64,000 bases of DNA from Bacillus sp. RO3. GTDB taxonomy: Bacteria; Bacillota; Bacilli; Bacillales; Bacillaceae_B. The translations under genes and the position numbers were made by a program. The stretch is taken from NCBI RefSeq assembly GCF_012911895.1, contig NZ_JAAXCV010000022.1:1-64000 (forward strand). The letters are read 5' to 3'. Shown here one piece after another: positions 57,658 through 64,000 of this stretch; position 1 is the first letter of the stretch, and each line of letters begins with the position of its first letter. The notes beneath the pieces were generated by a model. It made no database searches, was not told the origin of the DNA, and saw only the letters and a program-made list of their open reading frames with translations.

Positions 57658-60228
57658 ATGACTGTTGCGTCGAAAAACACAATGAAATTAAACACCGAAA
57701 GATTAAATAAGGATATCGGATTATTTCCTCAAGTTCATCCCATTACCCCAGATATGAACACTACACACAAAGGTGTATCCCGTCTTGTCATGATTGATCG
57801 CTACTCTTTCAAAGACACGGAAAAGATTACTCTTTCTGAGGGAGACTTTGTCGTTCTTACCATCAAAGAAGACCCTAAATTCCCTGCAAGAGGATTAGGT
57901 TATATCACAAGCATCGATTGGGAGACCAAAAAAGCAGATGTTTGGATCGAAGAGGAATACAGAAGTGCCATTGATAAACCGGAAGAGATGGAGGCGGGTA
58001 TCGTCTCAAGGACACTCGATGTCATTGAAAAACCACTGGAAGTTTACTATGAACAAATAGCGAAGCGTAACGCAACAGGCTTGGCAGAAGTGGAAGAAAC
58101 TCCTGATAAGAAACAGATCTGGTTTGAAAAGTTTTATCATGAATTAGTGAATATGCATTTTGTTCCTGCAGGACGGGTGCTGTATGGTGCGGGTGCCGGA
58201 ACGGATGTTACGTACTTTAACTGTTACGTGATGCCATACGTGCAGGATTCCCGAGAAGGAATTTCAGAACATCGCAAGCAGGTGATGGAAATCATGAGCC
58301 GAGGCGGGGGAGTAGGAACGAACGGATCGACCCTTCGCCCGCGTAATACACTGGCAAAAGGTGTAAACGGAAAATCTTCCGGTTCTGTTTCCTGGCTGGA
58401 TGATATCGCCAAATTAACGCATTTGGTTGAGCAGGGCGGTTCAAGACGCGGGGCACAAATGATCATGCTTTCTGATTGGCATCCCGATATCATCGAATTC
58501 ATCATTTCAAAAATGCAAAACCCGCGCATTCTACGTTATCTACTGGAAAATACAGAAGATGAAACCATTAAGAAGGCTGCACAGGATAAGCTGAAATTCA
58601 CACCTCTGACAGAACAAGAGGAAGCGATGTATCAAGGCATCCTGAACTACAGACAAATCCCCGGCTATGGTGGATTTGATGCCAAAATCCTTAAGAATGC
58701 AGAAGAAAAGCTGCGTACAGGCGGAACGTACAGTGTCCATAACTCAGAGTTCCTGACTGGTGCGAATATATCTGTTTGTCTGACAAGCGACTTTATGGAA
58801 GCCGTTGAAAACGATCAAGAATATGAGCTGCGTTTCCCTGATGTGGAAAGCTACAATGAAGAGCAAATGAAATACTACAATGAAGAATGGCACAATGTCG
58901 GTGATGTACGGGAATGGGAAAAGCTCGGATACAAAGTACGTACGTACCGCAAAGTCAAGGCGAAAGAGCTTTGGAATCTGATCAATGTGTGTGCAACATA
59001 CTCCGCTGAGCCTGGAATCTTCTTTATCGATAACGCAAATGATATGACGAACGCAAAGGCATACGGTCAGAAGGTGGTTGCTACGAATCCATGTGGCGAA
59101 CAGCCCCTTGCCCCTTATTCCGTATGCAACCTGGCCGCCGTCAACCTTGCTCAGTTTGCCAACAAAGAATCTAAAACGGTTGATTTTGAGAAATTGAAGA
59201 AAACAGTTGAAGTCGGTGTTCGCATGCAGGATAATGTCATCGATGCGACTCCTTATTTCCTCGATGAAAACAAGAAGCAGGCACTGGGAGAAAGACGTGT
59301 TGGTCTTGGAGTGATGGGACTTGCTGACTTGTTGATTTATTGTGAGAAGGAATATGGTTCTGAAGAAGGAAACAGGCTTGTGGACGAGGTCTTTGAAGTC
59401 ATTGCTACAACCGCGTACCGTGCCTCTGTTGAATTATCTAAGGAAAAGGGAAGCTTCCCATTCCTTACTGGAAGTACAGATGAAGAGACGAAAGCGTTAC
59501 GTAAAGCGTTTGTGGAAACAGGCTTTATGAAGAAGATGCCTGAAGATGTTCTTGAAGATATAGAGAAGTACGGCATTCGAAATTCACATCTATTAACGGT
59601 TGCTCCGACAGGTTCAACGGGAACGATGGTAGGAGTATCTACAGGTCTTGAACCTTATTTCTCATTCACGTATTACAGAAGCGGCCGTCTTGGTAAATTC
59701 ATTGAAGTGAAGGCAGATATCGTTGAGGATTATCTGAAGCGCAATCCCGATGCGGATGCAGATAATCTTCCGGAATGGTTTGTTTCTTCCATGAGCCTGG
59801 CCCCGCAGGCACATGCTGATGTTCAATGTGTGATTCAGAATTGGATTGACAGTTCCATCTCGAAAACGGTGAATGCCCCTCGTGGATATACGGTGGAACA
59901 AGTGGAAAAGGTGTATGAGCGACTTTATAAAGGTGGAGCCAAGGGAGGTACGGTGTACGTGGACGGAAGCCGTGATTCTCAAGTCCTTACCTTAAAAGCG
60001 GAAGAAAATAGCTTTGATGACGAGCTTCCAGAAGAGAAGCATGATATACCAACTTCCAAGAAGCCAATCGTATTACTGGATACCATTCAGGATGTCAGGT
60101 CAACCGACGTAACCATTGGCTCTGAAGTGGGTAATACATGTCCTGTCTGTCGTAAAGGAACCGTAAAAGATATGGGTGGCTGCAATACTTGTACTAACTG
60201 CGGTGCACAGCTGAAGTGCGGACTGTAA
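57658..60228 (+). CDS. nrdJ: Adenosylcobalamin-dependent (class II) ribonucleotide reductase
   Basis: An 856-residue enzyme reducing ribonucleotides to deoxyribonucleotides. Visible motifs are VPAGRVLYGAGAG, FNCYVMPYVQDSREG (first redox Cys), SRGGGVGTN, NPCGEQPLAPYSVCNL with thiyl-radical Cys at about residue 479, APTGSTGTMVGVS, and a C-terminal zinc-ribbon-like CPVCRKG ... CNTCTNCG tail. Length matches long NrdJ proteins of bacilli. The NrdR boxes predict repression when dATP is plentiful. It needs B12; no cobalamin riboswitch is seen upstream. Confidence 0.95.
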   Translation: MTVASKNTMKLNTERLNKDIGLFPQVHPITPDMNTTHKGVSRLVMIDRYSFKDTEKITLSEGDFVVLTIKEDPKFPARGLGYITSIDWETKKADVWIEEEYRSAIDKPEEMEAGIVSRTLDVIEKPLEVYYEQIAKRNATGLAEVEETPDKKQIWFEKFYHELVNMHFVPAGRVLYGAGAGTDVTYFNCYVMPYVQDSREGISEHRKQVMEIMSRGGGVGTNGSTLRPRNTLAKGVNGKSSGSVSWLDDIAKLTHLVEQGGSRRGAQMIMLSDWHPDIIEFIISKMQNPRILRYLLENTEDETIKKAAQDKLKFTPLTEQEEAMYQGILNYRQIPGYGGFDAKILKNAEEKLRTGGTYSVHNSEFLTGANISVCLTSDFMEAVENDQEYELRFPDVESYNEEQMKYYNEEWHNVGDVREWEKLGYKVRTYRKVKAKELWNLINVCATYSAEPGIFFIDNANDMTNAKAYGQKVVATNPCGEQPLAPYSVCNLAAVNLAQFANKESKTVDFEKLKKTVEVGVRMQDNVIDATPYFLDENKKQALGERRVGLGVMGLADLLIYCEKEYGSEEGNRLVDEVFEVIATTAYRASVELSKEKGSFPFLTGSTDEETKALRKAFVETGFMKKMPEDVLEDIEKYGIRNSHLLTVAPTGSTGTMVGVSTGLEPYFSFTYYRSGRLGKFIEVKADIVEDYLKRNPDADADNLPEWFVSSMSLAPQAHADVQCVIQNWIDSSISKTVNAPRGYTVEQVEKVYERLYKGGAKGGTVYVDGSRDSQVLTLKAEENSFDDELPEEKHDIPTSKKPIVLLDTIQDVRSTDVTIGSEVGNTCPVCRKGTVKDMGGCNTCTNCGAQLKCGL

Positions 60229-60241
60229 TATAAGAATATGG

Positions 60242-60275
60242 ATAGGAGTGGACATGGTCCCCTCCTATTTTTTTA
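60242..60275 (+). terminator. Terminator after nrdJ
   Basis: ATAGGAG with inner GGAC pairs with GTCC and CTCCTAT (60242-60268), followed by T6. Confidence 0.88.
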
Positions 60276-60335
60276 GTCTAAAATCCTCTTTTGTGAATTA
60301 AAGATGTAGTAAGAAACAAAAGAGGAGTGGAGCCT

Positions 60336-61217
60336 GTGGACATCGACGGCGTTTTTTCAGGTGGAGGCATAAAGGGGCTCGCTTTAATTGGGGCGTACCA
60401 AGCAATAGAAGAGAAAGGCTATAAGTTAAAAAGACTGGCAGGGACAAGTGCCGGTGCTGTTATTGCAGCTTTTATTGCTGCGGGTTATTCAAGCGGGGAG
60501 CTAGTGAAAACGATGGAAGACATAGATTTTCATAAAATGTTGGACTCAAATGCGATCATCTCCCTGCCAATCCTAAAATGGTTTCGTGTTTACTATCGCT
60601 TAGGTTTATATAAGGGGGCGGCATTTGAGAACTGGTTGGAAGGAAGGTTAAAAGCCAGAGGCATCTACACGTTCGCAGATCTTCCACCGAATTCTCTCAG
60701 GGTGATCGCTTCAGACCTTTCAAATGGAAGATTATTAGTCCTGCCTGATGATCTGGATAAATATGGAGTGGCAAAGGAAACCTTTCCTGTTGCCAGGGCG
60801 ATACGAATGAGTGCAAGCCTGCCTTATTTTTTTGAGCCTGTGAAATTACGGTCTTTGGAGGGAACAAGTTATTTGGTGGATGGCGGGGTCCTCAGTAATT
60901 TTCCTATGTGGCTGTTCGACCGTGAAAATGTGAAAAAGGTAAGGCCTGTTATCGGGGTGAAATTAAGTCATGACCTTGTCGGGAAACCGAAGAAAAAAAT
61001 CAAAAATGCAATTGATATGTATGAAGCCCTCTTTACTACGATGAAGGACGCACATGATTCAAGATACATTTCCAGGAAACTCGAGAAAAACATCATCTTT
61101 ATTCCAACTGAAGGTGTACTCACGACAGATTTTGAGTTGTCATCGGAAAGAAAGACAGAGCTCATTCAATACGGAAAATCGAAAGCTGAAGCATTTTTGC
61201 AAAAGTGGACCCACTAA
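60336..61217 (+). CDS. yqhO: Patatin-like phospholipase YqhO
   Basis: A 293-residue patatin-fold protein with the oxyanion motif GGGIKG, nucleophile GTSAG (Ser in AGTSAGAVIAA) and catalytic DGG (YLVDGGVLSNFP). Expected to act as a lipid acyl hydrolase. GTG 60336 is about 8 bases after AGAGGAGTG; GTG 60327 overlaps that site. Convergent with yqhP across a shared terminator. Confidence 0.9.
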   Translation: MDIDGVFSGGGIKGLALIGAYQAIEEKGYKLKRLAGTSAGAVIAAFIAAGYSSGELVKTMEDIDFHKMLDSNAIISLPILKWFRVYYRLGLYKGAAFENWLEGRLKARGIYTFADLPPNSLRVIASDLSNGRLLVLPDDLDKYGVAKETFPVARAIRMSASLPYFFEPVKLRSLEGTSYLVDGGVLSNFPMWLFDRENVKKVRPVIGVKLSHDLVGKPKKKIKNAIDMYEALFTTMKDAHDSRYISRKLEKNIIFIPTEGVLTTDFELSSERKTELIQYGKSKAEAFLQKWTH

Positions 61218-61259
61218 AAAAACAATCGACCCTCTAAAATGAGGCTCGATTGTTTTTTT
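61216..61259. terminator. Bidirectional terminator between yqhO and yqhP
   Basis: AAAAAAACAATCGA (61216-61229) pairs with TCGATTGTTTTTTT (61246-61259), with an inner CCTC/GAGG stem. A- and T-runs on both sides serve both genes. Confidence 0.92.
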
Positions 61260-61599
61260 TATTCTTTTTTCCTTCAATGACGGTGAGATTGGCATTGGAT
61301 TTTTTCCGCATCGACCGTTTTTTTGAAGCATTTGTTACTTGGGATTTGCTAGTGGACTTTTTCTTATGCCGCTTCTTCGATTGTTTGGCTGCTTTAAGAA
61401 ACGCTCTCTGCTCATTGCTGTTTCCAGCCCTTCTGCCGCTGAACCATCTTCGGTAGACAAAGAATATGATCCCGACGACCGCTGCTGTCACGAGCAATTG
61501 TTTTACAAGCCCAAAAGGATTTAAAAATAGGGAAGTCACGAGTCCGACTATCGCTAACAATAGCAAAGTGAAAACAAAAATATTACGAGCGTTCAACAA
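61234..61599 (-). CDS. yqhP: YqhP/SA1362 family small membrane protein
   Basis: About 121 residues, with two membrane helices (FVFTLLLLAIVGLVTSLFL, LLVTAAVVGIIFFVYRRWF) and a very basic K/R/S-rich C-terminal tail. Start TTG 61599 is placed behind AAGGAGGTGG; the upstream ATG would read through the ribosome site. The function is unknown. The 300-base gap between this gene and yqhR is AT-rich with no clear feature. Confidence 0.85.
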   Translation of the reverse strand: MLNARNIFVFTLLLLAIVGLVTSLFLNPFGLVKQLLVTAAVVGIIFFVYRRWFSGRRAGNSNEQRAFLKAAKQSKKRHKKKSTSKSQVTNASKKRSMRKKSNANLTVIEGKKNKKNNRASF

Positions 61600-61902
61600 A
61601 GCCACCTCCTTACCATACATTCCATGTTTAAATGATATCTATACTTATTATTCTAGACAATTCCCTTATTCTTTAACCGCAATTCTAATCAATTTTGTGT
61701 GAATAATGTTCTTATTTTCTGAAATTGGATAGATAATTTCTATTTTACTAAAAAATGAATAAAAGCACTAGAGGAAGGGGTTAAATATCCTTTTTCATCA
61801 TCGTGCATTGTTTGCGGTTCCCCGCTTCTTTGAACATGTAAATAAGCAATTTCATGCAAATGTTTAATGGAATGGGACATACTACGAATGGAGGTGTTAC
61901 AG

Positions 61903-62472
61903 ATGGCGGAACAAAAAGGACAACACGAAAAGATACAAGATGGGACGGAGGAAAGTAAGGAGGATTCCCGTTTAGAACAAAATCAGGGTGAAAAGCCCCT
62001 TTCGTTCATGGCAATGGTTGTTGTGACTGGATTTATAGGAGGTCTGCTGTGGAGCGCAATTGCCTACCTTTGTTACTTCTTTTCATTTACCAAAATCGAA
62101 CCTAATATCATATTTGAACCATGGGCGGTGGGTGACTGGGTGGATAAATGGATTGGCATCGTTCTTTCCATTGTAGCATATGGTGTGATATCCATTGGTG
62201 TAGCCCTTATATATTATGGTGTATTACGCAGATTTAAGTCCATGTGGGTTGGTGCGGCATATGGTATAGCGTTGTATTTAGCTTTTTTTATCATTCTTAA
62301 TCCACTATTCCCGAGCATCAAATCCTTAAAGTCCATTGATTATCACACCCTGATCACAACCTTTTGTTTGTATATTTTATATGGCGTCTTTATTGGATAC
62401 TCCATTTCGTATGAAGAAAACGAGTTGAGACACCAGAATGAGAAAGAAAGATCAGGGGAAGTTACACATTAA
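61903..62472 (+). CDS. yqhR: YqhR family membrane protein
   Basis: A 189-residue protein with an acidic soluble start and four predicted membrane helices (from MAMVVVTGFIGGLLWSAIAYL onward), matching the YqhR family of spore-forming bacilli. ATG 61903 follows TGGAGGTGTT. The function is unknown; sporulation-linked expression has been suggested for the B. subtilis gene, but I see no clear promoter here. Confidence 0.88.
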   Translation: MAEQKGQHEKIQDGTEESKEDSRLEQNQGEKPLSFMAMVVVTGFIGGLLWSAIAYLCYFFSFTKIEPNIIFEPWAVGDWVDKWIGIVLSIVAYGVISIGVALIYYGVLRRFKSMWVGAAYGIALYLAFFIILNPLFPSIKSLKSIDYHTLITTFCLYILYGVFIGYSISYEENELRHQNEKERSGEVTH

Positions 62473-62523
62473 TGATTCCTCATTTTCAGACAATTGAGTA
62501 GGTACGGGTATATGGTTTGTGTT

Positions 62524-62553
62524 AGAATGTTCATGATGAACATTCTTTTTTTT
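62524..62553 (+). terminator. Terminator after yqhR
   Basis: AGAATGTTCAT (62524-62534) and ATGAACATTCT (62536-62546) form an 11-bp perfect dyad followed by a T-run. Confidence 0.85.
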
Positions 62554-62564
62554 AGGGGTTACAT

Positions 62565-63023
62565 ATGATGAAAATCTTGCTTTTGAATGGTCCAAATTTA
62601 AACAGGCTTGGAAAACGTGAACCCGATATCTATGGACATGTGACCCTGCCGGAACTTGAGGGAAAGCTTGCGAAGCAAGCAGAAGATGAAGGCTTCCAAC
62701 TCTTCTCAGCTCAATCAAACCATGAAGGTGAATTGATTGATTATATACATAAGGCTGAAGATGAAGGGGTTGGCGGGATCATTTTGAATCCCGGTGCATT
62801 CACCCATTACAGCTATGCGATAAGGGATGCTGTGGCGTCTGTCTCGGTACCTGTTGTGGAAGTGCATATTTCGAATATCCATGCCAGGGAAGCATTTAGG
62901 CATCAATCTGTTGTGGCAGCTGAATCTGTTGGACAGATTGTCGGGTTTGGGCTTTTTGGTTACGATCTGGCTTTACAAGCGATCATTAAGTATATTAAGG
63001 GAGTGGAAATGGATGAAGATTGA
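62565..63023 (+). CDS. aroQ: Type II 3-dehydroquinate dehydratase
   Basis: A 152-residue enzyme converting 3-dehydroquinate to 3-dehydroshikimate. Motifs are LLNGPNLNRLGKREPDIYG (catalytic Arg/Tyr), NPGAFTHYSYAIRDA and VVEVHISNIHAREAFR. Length is typical. It overlaps the start of the downstream peptidase gene by 11 bases. It works in the same pathway as aroK at 47108. Confidence 0.95.
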   Translation: MMKILLLNGPNLNRLGKREPDIYGHVTLPELEGKLAKQAEDEGFQLFSAQSNHEGELIDYIHKAEDEGVGGIILNPGAFTHYSYAIRDAVASVSVPVVEVHISNIHAREAFRHQSVVAAESVGQIVGFGLFGYDLALQAIIKYIKGVEMDED

Positions 63024-64000
63024 TCGATTACGAGAGACTTTTACAGAACACGATATTGACGGGATTTTACTAACTAGCACATACAACCGTAGATACATGA
63101 CGAACTTTACGGGTTCATCGGGTGTCGCTCTAATTTCCAAAGAGGAAGCATTATTCATAACCGATTTCCGTTACATCGAGCAGGCGAGTGAGCAGGCTTC
63201 CGAATATGAAATTGTCCAGCATACTGGACCAATTCATGAGGAAGTAGCGAAGCAAGTGAAGAAACTCGGAATTAAAAAGTTGGGATTTGAGAAGAATTAC
63301 GTGACTTTTAGTGCGTATGACAGCTATCGTGAAGTGTTGGATGCAGAACTAGTACCGGTATCAGGACTTGTGGAAAAGTTACGCTTGATTAAGACACCTG
63401 AAGAGCTTAAGATAATTAAGGATGCGGCGGATATTGCCGATGCAGCTTTTAAGCATATATTAGATTTTATTAAACCGGGTGTGACAGAATTAGAAGTTTC
63501 CAATGAATTAGAATTTTTCATGAGAAAAGCAGGAGCGACGTCATCCTCTTTTGATATCATCGTTGCTTCAGGTAACCGCTCTGCCCTCCCTCATGGGGTG
63601 GCAAGTGATAAAGTCATCGAAAAAGGTGATTTTGTAACGTTGGATTATGGTGCATACTATAAAGGATACTGCTCCGATATGACACGTACGTTATCTGTTG
63701 GGGAACCAAGCGAGAAATTAAAAGAGATCTATGATGTAGTCCTTCAATCACAGCTTCTTGCTATGGAACAAATCAAGCCTGGAATGACAGGTAAAGAGGC
63801 AGATGCGATCGCTCGTGATTACATAACAGAGAAAGGTTATGGAGAGTATTTTGGCCATTCATTAGGACATGGAATCGGTCTTGAAGTCCATGAAGGCCCA
63901 GGGTTGTCCTCCCGCTCCGATGTGGTTCTAGAGCCTGGAATGATTGTAACGGTTGAACCAGGTGTCTATGTTCCAGGTGTAGGCGGGGTACGGATCGAAG
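63013..64000 (+). CDS. yqhT: Xaa-Pro aminopeptidase YqhT (truncated by window end)
   Basis: 329 codons are visible of a gene that continues beyond the window. The N-terminal creatinase-like domain (residues 1-125) is followed by the pita-bread metallopeptidase domain with metal-ligand motifs LDYGAYYKGYCSDMTRT, GHSLGHGIGLEVHE and VTVEPGVYV. It removes N-terminal residues preceding proline. ATG 63013 lies within the end of aroQ. In B. subtilis efp follows it. Confidence 0.93.
   Translation, partial: MKIDRLRETFTEHDIDGILLTSTYNRRYMTNFTGSSGVALISKEEALFITDFRYIEQASEQASEYEIVQHTGPIHEEVAKQVKKLGIKKLGFEKNYVTFSAYDSYREVLDAELVPVSGLVEKLRLIKTPEELKIIKDAADIADAAFKHILDFIKPGVTELEVSNELEFFMRKAGATSSSFDIIVASGNRSALPHGVASDKVIEKGDFVTLDYGAYYKGYCSDMTRTLSVGEPSEKLKEIYDVVLQSQLLAMEQIKPGMTGKEADAIARDYITEKGYGEYFGHSLGHGIGLEVHEGPGLSSRSDVVLEPGMIVTVEPGVYVPGVGGVRIE

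Overview
The window is a low-GC Bacillaceae chromosome. Host gene order on the right (comG operon, yqzE, yqhG, yqhH, gcvT-gcvPA-gcvPB, yqhL, lipM, yqhO, yqhP, yqhR, aroQ, yqhT) matches the Bacillus subtilis comG-gcv-yqh segment as I remember it. A Bacillus or Rossellomorea-type host is likely; the species cannot be fixed from the sequence alone.

Bases 1 to about 43,700 are the right-hand part of a large temperate siphophage prophage, whose left end lies outside the window. Left to right: many small accessory genes (1-4,140), a Rha-type regulator, a replication block (DnaD-like organiser with three 11-bp iterons inside it, then a DnaC-like loader; 4,157-6,561), a nucleotide and recombination block (dimeric dUTPase, RusA; 8,383-9,449), a sigma-like late activator (12,899-13,405), the packaging and head genes (15,165-24,378), tail genes with a textbook -1 frameshift element in the tail assembly chaperone (24,391-34,483), an acetyltransferase moron with a consensus promoter, a divergent XRE repressor / tyrosine recombinase pair, holin and amidase (36,599-37,899), and an unusual right arm. 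The right arm carries a ribbon-helix-helix protein, a pilin-like two-helix membrane protein, a membrane-anchored M23 peptidase and an 853-residue VirD4/FtsK-like ATPase (38,856-42,911), followed by a lipoprotein on the opposite strand beside the attachment site.

The prophage ends inside comGA. Only the C-terminal part of the competence ATPase, from its Walker B motif onward, follows the junction near 43,700. comGB-comGG are intact behind it but cut off from the normal promoter. The lysogen should therefore lack the competence pseudopilus unless the phage excises precisely. This parallels prophages in Listeria comK and in pneumococcal comYC.

From 44,132 to 64,000 the chromosome is ordinary host sequence: competence pseudopilus genes, shikimate kinase, the glycine cleavage operon behind a tandem glycine riboswitch, lipoate metabolism (lipM, next to the gcv genes it serves), a B12-dependent ribonucleotide reductase under two NrdR boxes, and the start of yqhT. 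Compared with B. subtilis, the sinI-sinR-tasA-sipW-tapA block, mntR and yqhQ are absent at their usual places, while aroK, nrdJ and a nucleoside-phosphorylase-like gene are present instead. I saw no tRNA or rRNA gene, CRISPR array or insertion sequence.
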